A DNA stretch of 64,000 bases from Pseudomonas simiae (GTDB taxonomy: Bacteria; Pseudomonadota; Gammaproteobacteria; Pseudomonadales; Pseudomonadaceae): the NCBI RefSeq assembly GCF_900111895.1, contig NZ_FOKB01000004.1, positions 558,001 to 622,000 on the forward strand. Reading direction: 5' to 3'. Position 1 is the stretch's first letter. Every line of letters begins with the position of its first letter. Below the pieces are notes generated by a model. The model was not told where the DNA came from. It made no database searches and saw only the letters and a program-made list of their open reading frames with translations. Of the stretch, positions 22,844 to 32,662 are shown piece after piece. Both the position numbers and the translations under genes were made by a program.

Positions 22844-23920
22844 TCAGGACTTCAGGTTTTTCACACTGGCAAACGTTGCCTCGCCCCGCGCCTGCTCCAT
22901 TACATTCATGGGCACGGGGGTAGGCAACGCGTGCATCACCGGCTTGATCACGGTGGCTCGCTCGCTGTCGGTGATCGAGCGTTCGTCGCTGGGCGGCACG
23001 CCGAAGTACTCGCGGTAGCACTTGGAGAAATGCGGCGTGGACACAAAGCCGCAAAGCACCGCCAACTCCACGATGGAAATGGGCGTCTGCTTGAGCAACT
23101 GCCGCGCACGGATCAGCCGCAGCCGCAGGTAATAGCGCGAAGGCGAACAGTGCAGGTATTTCTGGAACATGCGCTCAAGCTGGCGACGGGACAACGCGAC
23201 ATACGCGGCCAGCTCATCCAGGTTGATCGGCTCCTCCAGGTTGGCCTCCATCAACGCCACGATTTCCTGCAACTTGGGCTGCTGGGTGCCGAGCATGTGC
23301 TTGAGGGGCACGCGCTGATGGTCCTGCTCGTTGCGAATCCGTTCGTACACAAACATGTCGGAGATGGCCGCCGACAGCTCATGCCCGTGATCACGACCAA
23401 TCAGGTGCAGCATCATGTCCAAGGGCGCTGTGCCGCCCGAGCTGGTGAGACGGTCCCGGTCAAGGCTGAACAGACTGGAGCTGACGGTGACCCGTGGAAA
23501 GGCCTCCTGCATGGCCGCCAACCATTCCCAATGCACACTGCATTCATAGCCATCCAGCAAGCCGGCCCGTGCCAACACAAAGCTACCGGTGCAGATACCG
23601 CCCAGTCGCTTGGCGTAACGCGCCTGGCCGCGCAACCACTTGACCAGTTCGCCGGTCACAGTGCCCTGGATGCCAATGCCACCACAGACAATCACAATGT
23701 CGGCCGGCGGCACGCTGAATATCGAACCCTCTGGGGTGATGGGCACACCGTCACTGGCCCACACGGGGTTACCGTCCGAACTCGCGGTGTGCCACTTGTA
23801 GAGCTCCTGGCCCGACAGCTGGTTGGCCATGCGCAAGGGTTCGACCGCCGAAGCCAGTGACATCAGGGTGAACTGGTCCAGCAGCAGGAACACGATGCTG
23901 CTTACAGGGCGGCCACTCAT
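22844..23920 (-). CDS. GlxA-family AraC-type transcriptional regulator
   Basis: 358 residues. The N-terminal DJ-1/PfpI-like domain spans about 8-180 (IVFLLLDQFTLMSLASAVEPL, IVICGGIGIQG, GGICTGSFVLARAGLL). The C-terminal AraC domain spans about 230-330 (NLDELAAYVALSRRQLERMF, SIVELAVLCGFVSTPHFSKCYREYFG). Relatives such as ArgR, CdhR and GbdR control amino-acid and betaine catabolism in Pseudomonas. Its ATG overlaps the stop of the upstream permease by 4 bases, so the two form an operon. It is convergent with the iorAB-cytochrome unit. Confidence 0.86.
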   Translation of the reverse strand: MSGRPVSSIVFLLLDQFTLMSLASAVEPLRMANQLSGQELYKWHTASSDGNPVWASDGVPITPEGSIFSVPPADIVIVCGGIGIQGTVTGELVKWLRGQARYAKRLGGICTGSFVLARAGLLDGYECSVHWEWLAAMQEAFPRVTVSSSLFSLDRDRLTSSGGTAPLDMMLHLIGRDHGHELSAAISDMFVYERIRNEQDHQRVPLKHMLGTQQPKLQEIVALMEANLEEPINLDELAAYVALSRRQLERMFQKYLHCSPSRYYLRLRLIRARQLLKQTPISIVELAVLCGFVSTPHFSKCYREYFGVPPSDERSITDSERATVIKPVMHALPTPVPMNVMEQARGEATFASVKNLKS

Positions 23921-25326
23921 AGCTGTGAGGCTGCGCCCACTGTTTTTTGCGTGCGTTCCGGCTGTCGTGCAGTCAGCAAACCGACCAGGGAAATCACCAG
24001 GGCCAGGCCGATGGTCGATGACACTTCAAATCGGTGTTCAGGCGTTACCAGCATCACCGTCAATGCGGCACAGATGAACGCGATGACCAGCCAGGTCAGC
24101 CAGGGAAACAGCCACATCTGGAAGGTCAACGTGACGTTGCGCTGGCGCAGGATCTTGCGCATGCGCAACTGGGACACGGCGATCACCAGGTACACCAGCA
24201 AGGCGATGGCACCCGAACTGGCCAGCAGGAACTGGAACAACCCGGCCGGCGCGAAGTAACTGAACAGGGTTACGCCCGCGCCCAGGATGGTGCTGGCAAT
24301 CACCGCAGCCCGCGGCACACTGGCCGCCGAGGTTTTCTTCATCAGTGCGGGTGCATCCCCACGCTTGCCCAGGGAAAACAGCATGCGCGAGGCAATGTAG
24401 ATGGAGGAATTCATGCAACTGGCCACGGCGATCAACACCACCACGTCAACCAGCAACTTGGCGTGGGGAATGTTCATCAGTTCCAGTGCACGCTGGTAAG
24501 ACCCGACCGACGCCAGCAACGGGTCATTCCATGGCACTACGGAAATCACCACGAAGATCGACAGCAGGTAGAAGACACCGATGCGCCACATCACCGAGCG
24601 CGTGGCCCGGGCGATGTTCTGCGCGGGGTTGCTGGACTCGGCCGCCGCGATGGTGACCGCCTCCGTGCCGATAAAACTGAACATGATGGTGATGAAGGCC
24701 CCGACCACCGCCGACAGCCCGTTGGGCGCGAACCCACCGTGTTCCTCCATCAACCGACTCAACCCGCTGACCTCCCGCTCGGGAATCCAGCCCATCAGCA
24801 CCGCAAAGCCTAGGCCGATGAAAGCGATGATCGCAATGACCTTGGCCATGGCGAACCAGAACTCGAACTCGCCGTATTTGGACACGCTGAACAAATTGGT
24901 GACCACCAACAAAAAGATCGACAACAAGGCAAACAGCCAAGCGTCGATCTGCGGGAACCACTGGTTGAGGATATGCCCGGCGGCCAGGGCCTCGATAGGG
25001 ATCACCAGCACCCAGAACCACCAGTACAACCAACCGATGGTGAACCCGGCCCAGCGACCGATGGCCTGGTCGGCATAGGTCGAGAAAGACCCGGTGTCAG
25101 GATTGGCCACCGCCATCTCCCCCAGCATGCGCATCACCAGCACCACCAGTGTGCCGGAGAACAGATAAGCCAGGAGTACCGCCGGCCCCGCCGCCGCAAT
25201 CGCATGCCCGGAACCGACAAACAACCCCGCGCCGATAATGCCTGCGATGGAAAGCATGGTCACATGACGCGGCTTGAAGCCTTGCGCCAACTGGCCGTTG
25301 GAATCGTTGGAATTCAGGCTATTCAT
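23917..25326 (-). CDS. Amino-acid permease, APC superfamily (GABA permease-like)
   Basis: 469 residues with about twelve hydrophobic helices. The N-terminus HVTMLSIAGIIGAGLFVGSGHAIAAAGP is the APC consensus helix 1, and FSTYADQAIGRWAGFTIGWLYWWFW and FIGTEAVTIAAAESSNPAQNI are typical of the GabP/AnsP/PheP group. It imports an amino acid with protons; the substrate cannot be fixed. It is the first gene of a two-gene unit with the GlxA-type regulator. Two perfect short palindromes sit upstream. Confidence 0.88.
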   Translation of the reverse strand: MNSLNSNDSNGQLAQGFKPRHVTMLSIAGIIGAGLFVGSGHAIAAAGPAVLLAYLFSGTLVVLVMRMLGEMAVANPDTGSFSTYADQAIGRWAGFTIGWLYWWFWVLVIPIEALAAGHILNQWFPQIDAWLFALLSIFLLVVTNLFSVSKYGEFEFWFAMAKVIAIIAFIGLGFAVLMGWIPEREVSGLSRLMEEHGGFAPNGLSAVVGAFITIMFSFIGTEAVTIAAAESSNPAQNIARATRSVMWRIGVFYLLSIFVVISVVPWNDPLLASVGSYQRALELMNIPHAKLLVDVVVLIAVASCMNSSIYIASRMLFSLGKRGDAPALMKKTSAASVPRAAVIASTILGAGVTLFSYFAPAGLFQFLLASSGAIALLVYLVIAVSQLRMRKILRQRNVTLTFQMWLFPWLTWLVIAFICAALTVMLVTPEHRFEVSSTIGLALVISLVGLLTARQPERTQKTVGAASQL

Positions 25327-25363
25327 TGTTTTTGTTGTTCTCGGTGATCGACGTTAGGGCGTA

Positions 25364-25402
25364 CTGACTGAAGAGTCAGGCGATCATCATTTCTTAATGA
25401 TG
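25364..25402. promoter_or_regulatory. Two adjacent palindromes upstream of the permease gene
   Basis: CTGACT-GAAG-AGTCAG (25364-25379) and CATCATT-TCTT-AATGATG (25385-25402) are perfect inverted repeats, each with a 4-base spacer, separated by 5 bases. They begin 38 bases upstream of the permease start, in the region expected for its promoter. They could be operators or RNA hairpins in the 5' UTR. Confidence 0.4.
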
Positions 25403-25585
25403 GGTCACCTTACGCGGCCTGACTTCATCGAAAATAGCCTGGGAGCGGCATAGATTGGTCTGATATCGACATGAGGCTGCGCAAAAGCCAGAAGGCAACG
25501 TTGGAAAGGAAGGGTGTTTCCAGGTCAGCAACCCATGGAGTAGGCTCTGTCAAAGCAGCACTCCAACACTGGCAGGACGCTTCCA

Positions 25586-26041
25586 ATGCCTAACGACAGC
25601 AACCACGCGAAAGATCCCATTCGCCAAGCCACACCCGACGACGTGCGTGCCCTGATCGAACTGGACACCTACGCAACCGCTCACACCCATCGTCGCGTGT
25701 TCATCCACGATGCTGTGATTCGCCAACAATGCCTGGTTGCCGTCGACACCGCTGGCCGATGCGCCGGTTACCTGGTGCTGACCCATGACTTTTTCGATCA
25801 CGGCTTTGTGGCGCTGGTCGTCGTGTCGCCGGCGCACCAGCGTCGAGGTGTGGCGCTGCGATTGCTGGCCGCGGCACAGGCGGCATGCAAGACGCCCAAG
25901 CTGTTTGCGTCGACCAATGCGTCAAACACCGCAGCCCAGGCGCTGCTTGCCAAGGCTGGATTCGTGCCGAGCGGGCAGATCGACAACCTGGACGACCACG
26001 ACCCTGAGCAGGTGTATGTGAAATTTATCCAACCCCTGTGA
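25586..26041 (+). CDS. GNAT-family N-acetyltransferase
   Basis: 151 residues. The acetyl-CoA-binding core is VALVVVSPAHQRRGVALRLLAAA (V-x-x-x-x-R-x-x-G-x-A motif), followed by FASTNASNTAAQALLAKAGFVPSGQIDNLD, the usual beta6-alpha4 end. The substrate is unknown. It is a single gene after a 259-base gap that also carries the permease promoter region on the other strand. Confidence 0.82.
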   Translation: MPNDSNHAKDPIRQATPDDVRALIELDTYATAHTHRRVFIHDAVIRQQCLVAVDTAGRCAGYLVLTHDFFDHGFVALVVVSPAHQRRGVALRLLAAAQAACKTPKLFASTNASNTAAQALLAKAGFVPSGQIDNLDDHDPEQVYVKFIQPL

Positions 26042-26318
26042 TTGCGTTTCCCATCGGCTCCACGCCCCCTCCATCGAACCTCCCGTAAAACTCCACCCCC
26101 CTTGTGCACACCGGCGCCTCCCAAAACAGCGACAACGTTGCCACCGCAGACCGCGCGCTCTACTGCGAGTTTGATCGAGCCTGGCTTAAATGCGCATGGC
26201 CGGAAAAAAACTGCCCTCTCCATCATTCCTCCACAAAACCTCCCATGAATGCGCACGTTGGTTGCGCACAATCAGGTTCATCACAGTGCCCCCTTGAACG
26301 GGTCACACGGAGAACCCC
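26042..26318. other. Gap before the orphan flgG
   Basis: 277 bases without a convincing gene. I looked for sigma-54 (GG-N10-GC) and FliA sites. The nearest GG/GC pair, in cggaaaaaaactgc (26201-26214), has 9-base spacing, so no flagellar promoter can be supported. A GGAG ribosome binding site (26311-26314) closes the gap. Confidence 0.4.
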
Positions 26319-27104
26319 ATGATTCCAGCCCTGTACGTCGCAAAAACCGGCTTGTCGGCCCAGGACACCCAGCTGACGACCATTTCCAACAACCTGGCGA
26401 ACGTCTCGACCACCGGTTTCAAACGCGACCGTGCCGAGTTCCAGGACTTGCTGTATCAGATCAAGCGCCAGCCGGGCGCGCAGTCGACGCAGGACAGTGC
26501 ATTGCCATCAGGACTGCAACTGGGCACCGGCGTACAGATCGTCGGCACCCAGAAGAACTTCAGCGCCGGCAGCCTGCAGACCACCGGACAACCGCTGGAC
26601 CTGGCCGTTAATGGCCGAGGGTTCTTCCAAGTGCTGCAGCCGGACGGTACCACCGGCTACACTCGTGACGGCACCTTCCACCTGAATGCCAATGGCCAGG
26701 TGGTCACCGCCAGCGGGTTCGTCCTGGAGCCCGCCGTTGTGGTGCCGGACAACGCCAAGACCTTCACCGTCGGCCAGGACGGCACGGTGTCCATCACTCT
26801 GGCCGGCAACTCCGCGACGCAAGTGATCGGCAACCTGCAGACCGCCGACTTCATCAACCCGGCCGGTTTGCAGGCAATCGGCAACAACCTGTTCCTGGAA
26901 ACCGCGTCCAGTGGAGCGCCCCAAGTCGGCACGCCGGGGCTCAACGGCTTTGGCACCACGTTGCAACGCGCCCTGGAGACTTCGAACGTGAGCACGGTTG
27001 AAGAGATGGTCAATATGATCACCACGCAGCGGGCCTACGAGATGAATTCCAAAGTGATTTCCACCGCCAACCAGATGTTGGGCGCCCTTACCCAGAAGCT
27101 ATGA
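26319..27104 (+). CDS. flgG: Flagellar distal rod protein FlgG, solitary copy
   Basis: 261 residues, the exact usual length. The N-terminal rod motif LSAQDTQLTTISNNLANVST (about 13-32) is followed by GFKRDRAEFQDLLYQIKRQPG, and the C-terminal motif VEEMVNMITTQRAYEMNSKV completes the coiled-coil-forming pair. It is intact, with a good ribosome binding site. No other rod, hook or ring gene is near; the next genes encode a two-component system. It is probably a second flgG besides the one in the main flagellar cluster. Confidence 0.92.
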   Translation: MIPALYVAKTGLSAQDTQLTTISNNLANVSTTGFKRDRAEFQDLLYQIKRQPGAQSTQDSALPSGLQLGTGVQIVGTQKNFSAGSLQTTGQPLDLAVNGRGFFQVLQPDGTTGYTRDGTFHLNANGQVVTASGFVLEPAVVVPDNAKTFTVGQDGTVSITLAGNSATQVIGNLQTADFINPAGLQAIGNNLFLETASSGAPQVGTPGLNGFGTTLQRALETSNVSTVEEMVNMITTQRAYEMNSKVISTANQMLGALTQKL

Positions 27105-27168
27105 TCAACACCTGACAGCGTGGGCCATGGAGCGGCAATCACGACAAGGCCTCTTCACCGAGCAGACT

Positions 27169-27918
27169 ATGAACGATTACCCCGTCGCATCGACACCCCG
27201 TCCCAACAGCATCCGAGAGAACCAGGCCTTGGTGCTGATCGCCGAAGACGAGCCCGAGATCGCGGATATCCTCATCGCCTATCTCAAGCGCAGCGGCTTC
27301 CGTACCGCCCACGCCCTTGATGGCCGGCGCGCGCTGGAACTGCACCTGAGCCTCAAGCCAGACCTGATGCTGCTGGATGTGCTGATGCCCCATGTCGATG
27401 GCTGGAAAGTCCTGGCCGAAGTGCGCCATCGCGGCAACACGCCGGTGATCATGCTGACCGCACAGGACCAGGACATGGACAAGTTGATGGGTTTGCGTAT
27501 CGGCGCCGATGACTACATCGTCAAGCCGTTCAACCCGGCCGAGGTGGTGGCCCGTACCCAGGCGGTGCTGCGGCGCTCCGTCAACTACACATCCGGTGTC
27601 AGCGCCAGCGTGTTGCGGGTGGATGGGTTTGAGATCGATATCGAGAGCCATCAGGTCACGGTGAACATCTCGGGCAACGCCCTGCCGCTGCTGCTGACCG
27701 TCACCGAGTTCAAACTGCTGGCCCAGTTGGCCCGAGCGCCGAAACGCGTGTTCAGCCGCGCGGAATTGTTGGCGCTGTGCTCGCCGGAAAGCGACAGCCT
27801 GGAACGTACAGTCGACAGCCATATCAGCAAGTTGCGCCGCAAGATCGAAGACCTTGGGCTGCAAGGCGTGCCGGCGAGCATTCGCGGGGTGGGTTATCGG
27901 TTCGGGAGTGGCGCGTGA
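27169..27918 (+). CDS. OmpR-family response regulator, AdeR-like
   Basis: About 249 residues. The receiver spans 20-135 with acidic residues EDE and phospho-acceptor Asp at about 70 (PDLMLLDVLMP), then KPFNPAEVVAR. The winged-helix DNA-binding domain spans about 150-247 (LTVTEFKLLAQLARAPKRVF, ERTVDSHISKLRRKIEDLG, IRGVGYRFG). The sequence is closest to AdeR/BaeR-type regulators, which control RND efflux pumps in other species. The start could instead be the ATG at 27127; neither has a strong ribosome binding site. The stop overlaps the kinase start. Confidence 0.87.
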   Translation: MNDYPVASTPRPNSIRENQALVLIAEDEPEIADILIAYLKRSGFRTAHALDGRRALELHLSLKPDLMLLDVLMPHVDGWKVLAEVRHRGNTPVIMLTAQDQDMDKLMGLRIGADDYIVKPFNPAEVVARTQAVLRRSVNYTSGVSASVLRVDGFEIDIESHQVTVNISGNALPLLLTVTEFKLLAQLARAPKRVFSRAELLALCSPESDSLERTVDSHISKLRRKIEDLGLQGVPASIRGVGYRFGSGA

Positions 27919-28976
27919 AACTATTCAATGGTTTGAGCCGCCAGATCATCTTGTCCATGTCGGTCGTGGTGCTGTGCGTGGTCGCCCTGGCAGTGATCGG
28001 CTCCTATGTGTTCTACGCCCTGCTTTGGACCTACTGGCCACTTCCGGACGAGCAGGTCGACGAGTGGATGCCGGCCAATGCCGAATGGGCGTGGATGGGC
28101 TTGACCACCTGCGTCAGCCTGGCCGTCGGCGCATTTGTCGCCACCAAGTTGTCGCGGCGCATCCTGATGCCATTGAACTCAGTGGCCGAGAACCTGCGCA
28201 AGCTGGCGGACGGCGATCTCGATGTGCAAGCCGTGGCCGGCGACGAGTCCATCGGTGAGGCGGCTATTTTGGTGAATGACTTCAACAGCATGGCCCAACG
28301 CTTGAAACGTATGGCACAGGAACAAGCATTCTGGAATGCAGCCATTGCCCATGAACTGCGCACGCCACTGACCATCCTGCGCGGTCGCCTGCAAGGCTTG
28401 GCCGAGGGGGTGTTCGAGCCGGACACGGCGCAGTTCTACAGCCTGCTTGGGCAGGTCGAAGGGCTGGCACGGATGATCGAGGATTTGCGCGTGGTCGGTT
28501 TGGGGGACAGCGGCTACCTGGAAGTCAACGTGCAAGACGCCGACCTCGCCGCAGGGGTTGAGGACGATGTGCGGCTGTTCGAACCCAGCCTGGCCGCTGC
28601 TGGTTTTACCCTGCAACTGGACCTGCAACGCCGCACCCTGCGCTGCGACCCTGCACGGATTCGCCAGGCCTTGCTGGCCCTGCTGGACAACGTGCGTCGG
28701 CACGCGACACCTGGCAACGTCAATGTGCACCTGAGCACGCGCGACGGCGTTCACTACCTGAGGGTACGCGACGACGGCCCTGGCATTGATGAGGATTTTG
28801 CGACGCACCTGTTCGAAGCCTTCCAGCGCGGCGAAAACTCTCGCTCACGCGCCCAGGGCGGCAGTGGCCTGGGCCTGGCGGTGGTGCGCGCGATTGCCAT
28901 TGCCCATGGTGGCGCGGTGACGTGTCGAAAAATGGAAAACGGCGGAACGCTGTTCGAACTCAGTTGGAACCTTTGA
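27915..28976 (+). CDS. Sensor histidine kinase, AdeS-like
   Basis: About 353 residues from a GTG codon overlapping the regulator stop (GTGA). Membrane segments lie at about 11-38 and 58-77, so the sensor loop between them is only some 20 residues. HAMP follows (80-130), then HisKA with the phospho-accepting His at about 146 (AAIAHELRTPLTILRGRLQG) and an HATPase with N, G1 and G2 boxes (LLALLDNVRRHA, DDGPGID, GGSGLGLAVV). The H-box wording HELRTPLTILRGRLQG is typical of AdeS. The tiny loop suggests signals are sensed within the membrane. Confidence 0.87.
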   Translation: MKLFNGLSRQIILSMSVVVLCVVALAVIGSYVFYALLWTYWPLPDEQVDEWMPANAEWAWMGLTTCVSLAVGAFVATKLSRRILMPLNSVAENLRKLADGDLDVQAVAGDESIGEAAILVNDFNSMAQRLKRMAQEQAFWNAAIAHELRTPLTILRGRLQGLAEGVFEPDTAQFYSLLGQVEGLARMIEDLRVVGLGDSGYLEVNVQDADLAAGVEDDVRLFEPSLAAAGFTLQLDLQRRTLRCDPARIRQALLALLDNVRRHATPGNVNVHLSTRDGVHYLRVRDDGPGIDEDFATHLFEAFQRGENSRSRAQGGSGLGLAVVRAIAIAHGGAVTCRKMENGGTLFELSWNL

Positions 28977-29195
28977 GTAAACCCGGCCCGTCATGCACAT
29001 CTTTTCCAGGCTGTTCAGACCCATTCAACGCTATCGATGCTTTGTCCTGTTGGACGCCGAATGTATGTGCATTGCGTTCAAAAGCTGCATCGCAGCACCT
29101 CAAAGCGGGCATTGGATAGAAGTTGACCGCATCAACTTGTCGTGGCTGGGGAAGTCCCTCCCCAGTCGTGCCCGGATAACTTAACGAGTGTGAAC

Positions 29196-29504
29196 ATGAG
29201 CCCTTCCCTGTCACTCCTTGAAGAGTCACTGCGCCTGCACACGGCCCGCCTGAAAAGGCTGCAACGGTTCTGGGTGCCGCTGCAACAGCACGCGCCAAAG
29301 TGGGTGCTGGCGCTGTGGATCATCGGCGTTTCCGTGTCGCTGGCGACCCAGTGCTGGTGCCACTGGTTCGTAACCGCGCCGCTGATCTGCGTGTTGATCG
29401 TCGCGGAAATCGTGATCGACGAGACGCAAATGACACTGCAGTTGCGCACCGATGCCGTTCGCGACGCGTTGAGAGCGGCCCGTGACAGGTTTTCATACGC
29501 CTGA
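29196..29504 (+). CDS. Small two-helix membrane protein, unknown
   Basis: About 102 residues beginning MSPSLSLLEESLRLHTARLK. A basic amphipathic N-terminal stretch is followed by two hydrophobic helices near residues 37-52 and 57-72 (WVLALWIIGVSVSLATQCW, APLICVLIVAEIVID) and a charged C-terminal helix. I do not recognise the family. The start was put where the protein begins in a plausible way; the frame is open 54 bases further upstream. Its end overlaps the convergent creatininase-like gene by 12 bases. A 219-base gap before it shows nothing firm. Confidence 0.55.
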   Translation: MSPSLSLLEESLRLHTARLKRLQRFWVPLQQHAPKWVLALWIIGVSVSLATQCWCHWFVTAPLICVLIVAEIVIDETQMTLQLRTDAVRDALRAARDRFSYA

Positions 29505-30266
29505 GCCTCTCGCGTAAGGCGTTGGCATCGGCTCACTACTGAACGCTTCGACTTCCTGTATCAAACCTCGCGCAGCCATCATCACCAGATCACGTCCCTT
29601 GTCCGGGCTGGCCTGCGCCGGGTCTGAACCCATGCGCCCGTCCACATGGCGCGCACGGAAATCAAAGGCTTCACGGATCGGGCCCCAGGGCGCGATTTGA
29701 GGCGAGTAGTCAGCGGTTTTGATCGCCTCCGGGTAGGCCCATTGGGTCACCGCTATCTCCGACGGTGTGGCATGAATGCCGTGCCCGGTGGGGAACTGTT
29801 CCTTGGCCAGTTCACCGACACCTTCAAGGTCCCACCAATTGCATAACTTCAGCGCGAATCCCGCAGGGCGCCGGGCGAAACTTGCCTCGGCGTACAACTC
29901 GGAGAATGCGGCTTCAATGGAGGCGACATTGCCGCCATGACCATTGAGGAGCAGGATCTTTTCAAAGCCGTGGGCGACCAGCGAGTGCACCCAGTCGCCG
30001 ATGGCGGCAATAAACGTCGAGGGTCGCAGCGAGATCGTGCCGGGAAAGCCGATGTGGTGCTGGGCCATGCCTATGTTGAACGTTGGCGCGATCAGGATAT
30101 CGGCGCTTTTTTGCGCCTGGCACGCAATGATCTCCGGGCACATCCAATCGGTGCCCAACAAACCGGTGGGGCCGTGCTGCTCGTTGGAGCCGATCGGAAT
30201 CACGATGGTGCGGCTGCGCTCAAGGAACTGGCCGATCTCGGCCCAGGTCGACAGGTATAAAAGCAT
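29493..30266 (-). CDS. Creatininase-family amidohydrolase
   Basis: 257 residues. Metal-binding pattern at about 29-40 (GSNEQHGPTGLLGTD: Glu, His, Asp), GMAQHHIGFPGTISL, and the second metal site LLNGHGGNVASIEAAFSEL (His near 115). These are the hallmarks of creatinine amidohydrolase and related enzymes that open cyclic amides or formamides. A ribosome binding site GAGGAAA precedes the ATG. It is 19 bases behind the MFS gene and probably co-transcribed. Creatinine as substrate is possible, since a betaine/N-methyl-amine gene set lies close by, but no creatinase is present. Confidence 0.83.
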   Translation of the reverse strand: MLLYLSTWAEIGQFLERSRTIVIPIGSNEQHGPTGLLGTDWMCPEIIACQAQKSADILIAPTFNIGMAQHHIGFPGTISLRPSTFIAAIGDWVHSLVAHGFEKILLLNGHGGNVASIEAAFSELYAEASFARRPAGFALKLCNWWDLEGVGELAKEQFPTGHGIHATPSEIAVTQWAYPEAIKTADYSPQIAPWGPIREAFDFRARHVDGRMGSDPAQASPDKGRDLVMMAARGLIQEVEAFSSEPMPTPYARGSGV

Positions 30267-30285
30267 GATGGTTTCCTCGTTGGTT

Positions 30286-31602
30286 TCAATGACTGCGGAT
30301 GTAATCGCCCGTCTGCCCGGTGCGTGTTCGCGGTGTGGTCGCGATGATCACGAAGGCCGCGCACAGGAACACACAGCCCACGGCGATGAGCCCCGTGTCG
30401 AGGCTACCGGTAGCGGTTTTGGCCCAGCCGATCATGGCCGGGCCCCAGAAACCACCGGACAGTCCGATGGTATTGATCAAGGCAATGCCGCCCGCGGCCG
30501 CTTCGCCCTTGATGTGCTCGGAGGGCATCGCCCATAACACGGTGTAGGCCATGAACATCATGCTGATCGACAGGGTCAGCAGTGCCATCGACACCAGCAG
30601 GTTGCCGCCTGCCAGGGGATAGAGGATCAGCAGGACGGCACCGGTGGCAGCAGGGATGGCGCAGTGCAGGCGTCGCTCGCCGAGGCGGTCCGAACGCCGT
30701 CCGATCCAATACATACCGAGTGCAGCGCCGACATAAGGCAACGCGGCGTACCAACCCAACTGCTGGGTGTCGTTGACGCCCAGGGCTTTGATGACGGCCG
30801 GCAGCCAGAAGCTCATGGCGTAGATCGAAAAGATGATGCAGAAGTACGCCGATGCCAGGACATATAGCTTGGGGTCGCGCAACACGGTACGAAATGAATG
30901 GCCGCGCGCGCTCGCAGTGCCCAGTTCGGTTTCCAGCAACTGCTTTTCGGCGGCATTCAGCCACGGCGCGTCTGCGGGCCGATCACACAGCACGACGTAC
31001 ATGAGCACGCCGAGAAACACACAGGGCAGGCCTTCGATCAGGAACATCCATTGCCACCCGGCCAGGCCGCCGACGCCGGCAAACGTGGTGATCAGCCACG
31101 CTGAAATCGGGCCACCCAGGATGCCGCCCATGGGCCCGGCGATAAACACGATGGCAATCGCCCGCGCCATGCGGTTCGGGCCGTACCAACGGGACAGGTA
31201 ATAGATCATGCCCGGTGCAAAACCGGCTTCGAACACGCCCAGCAAAAAGCGCATGGCATAAAACGTCGGCACGTCGCGCACAAACAGCATGCAGGCGGAG
31301 GTGATGCCCCACAGCACCAGGATGCGACTGAAGGTTTTGCGCGCGCCGATGCGCGGCAGCATCAGGGTGCTGGGCAATTCGAACAGCACGTAGCCGATGA
31401 AGAAAATCCCGGCACCGGCGCCGTACGCCGCATCGGACAAGCCCAGGTCGCTTTGCATCTGCAGCTTGGCGAAGCCGACATTGATGCGGTCCAGATAAGC
31501 GAAGACGTAGCCGATGAACAACAGCGGCAACAGCCGCCAATTGAGTTTGTGGTAGAGGGCAGCAATGGCCTCGTTGGTTGCGGGTGCCGGAGCGGTTGGC
31601 AT
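30286..31602 (-). CDS. MFS transporter, anion:cation symporter (ACS) type
   Basis: 438 residues with twelve predicted helices. [20 protein letters not shown] in helix 1 and [26 protein letters not shown] are the classic signatures of the ACS group (tartrate, galactonate and hydroxybenzoate-type permeases). It probably imports an organic anion that feeds the adjacent amidohydrolase. GGGAGAC precedes the start. It is divergent from the LysR gene, with 136 bases between the starts. Confidence 0.87.
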   Translation of the reverse strand: MPTAPAPATNEAIAALYHKLNWRLLPLLFIGYVFAYLDRINVGFAKLQMQSDLGLSDAAYGAGAGIFFIGYVLFELPSTLMLPRIGARKTFSRILVLWGITSACMLFVRDVPTFYAMRFLLGVFEAGFAPGMIYYLSRWYGPNRMARAIAIVFIAGPMGGILGGPISAWLITTFAGVGGLAGWQWMFLIEGLPCVFLGVLMYVVLCDRPADAPWLNAAEKQLLETELGTASARGHSFRTVLRDPKLYVLASAYFCIIFSIYAMSFWLPAVIKALGVNDTQQLGWYAALPYVGAALGMYWIGRRSDRLGERRLHCAIPAATGAVLLILYPLAGGNLLVSMALLTLSISMMFMAYTVLWAMPSEHIKGEAAAGGIALINTIGLSGGFWGPAMIGWAKTATGSLDTGLIAVGCVFLCAAFVIIATTPRTRTGQTGDYIRSH

Positions 31603-31738
31603 ACGTGTCTCCCATTATTCTTGTGGGTGCTGCGGGCTTGCCAATCCATGGTGCGCCGCGCCATTATCGCCAGCAAGAGCAACTAAGTTCGCGAAGTGTT
31701 GCTTTATAGGCAACGCAACCTTTACGACGGTGACCCTC

Positions 31739-32656
31739 ATGCGAGAGATCAATCAACAACGCCTGCGCTACTTTCATGAAGTGCTGATGCACGGTTCTAT
31801 CCGGGGTGCGGCGGACAGCATCAACACCTCGCCGTCGGTGATCACCCGCCAGATCAAACTGCTGGAAGAAGAACTCGGCGCGAAGCTATTCGAGCGCCAG
31901 GCCCGTGGCGTACAACCGACCGAGGCGGCCGCGCACTTGCTTGAATTCTGGCGCGGTTATCGTTCACACCAGGAGAAACTCGAAGACCAGTTGCAGGCGA
32001 TCAAGGGCTTGCAGCAAGGCCATGTGCGCGTGGTGATCAGTGAAGGGTATGTCGATGTGCTGGTGGACAACGTGCTCGCGCCTTTCTGCAAGCAGTACCC
32101 CAAACTGGAAGTCACGCTGGATATCCTGCCGGTGGTGGATGTGCTCAACGAAGTCGCTGAAAACCGTGCGCACATTGGCCTGGCGTACAACCCGCCGACG
32201 CACCCGCACATTGAGTTTCGCGCTGCCTCCTTGCAGCCGGTGATGTTGCTGGTGCGCCCTGACCACCCATTGGCTGTGCGCGGCAGCATGGCCAGTGTGC
32301 AGGACGTGCTCGAATGCCCGCTGGTCCTCACCCCCACCACCTTCGGCATCGGGCACGCCATCACCCTGCTTGAGTATGCCGAGAAGATCCAGGTGCGCCC
32401 GACCCTGGTCAGCAATTCGCTGGCGGCGCTCAAGCGTCTGGTTGCCAGCGGCGACTTTGCCTCGCTGGCCGGGGAGTTCGCGGCCTCTCGGGAGATCGAA
32501 AATGGCGAGCTGGCATCGGTGCTGATCGATCATCCCCTACTGCTGGGGGTGGAAGCCAAATTGCTGGTGAAGGCCGCACGCCCGTTGGCGGCCCCCGCCC
32601 AGGAGCTGTTGGACTGGATGCTGGCGCGTTTGCCGATGTTCAAGTCGCAGGCATAA
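31739..32656 (+). CDS. LysR-family regulator divergent from the MFS-amidohydrolase unit
   Basis: About 305 residues. HTH at residues 5-60 ([43 protein letters not shown]), effector domain from about 90 ([31 protein letters not shown]). The start at 31739 puts the HTH at the N-terminus; earlier codons in frame are not supported. Divergent placement suggests it controls the transporter and amidohydrolase. Its end is 6 bases from the convergent substrate-binding protein gene. Confidence 0.85.
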   Translation: MREINQQRLRYFHEVLMHGSIRGAADSINTSPSVITRQIKLLEEELGAKLFERQARGVQPTEAAAHLLEFWRGYRSHQEKLEDQLQAIKGLQQGHVRVVISEGYVDVLVDNVLAPFCKQYPKLEVTLDILPVVDVLNEVAENRAHIGLAYNPPTHPHIEFRAASLQPVMLLVRPDHPLAVRGSMASVQDVLECPLVLTPTTFGIGHAITLLEYAEKIQVRPTLVSNSLAALKRLVASGDFASLAGEFAASREIENGELASVLIDHPLLLGVEAKLLVKAARPLAAPAQELLDWMLARLPMFKSQA

Positions 32657-32662
32657 GCAGGC

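Noticed and set aside
26160..26318. Sigma-54 or FliA promoter before the orphan flgG
   Set aside because: The best GG/GC pair has 9-base, not 10-base, spacing and no TAAA/GCCGATAA pair fits.
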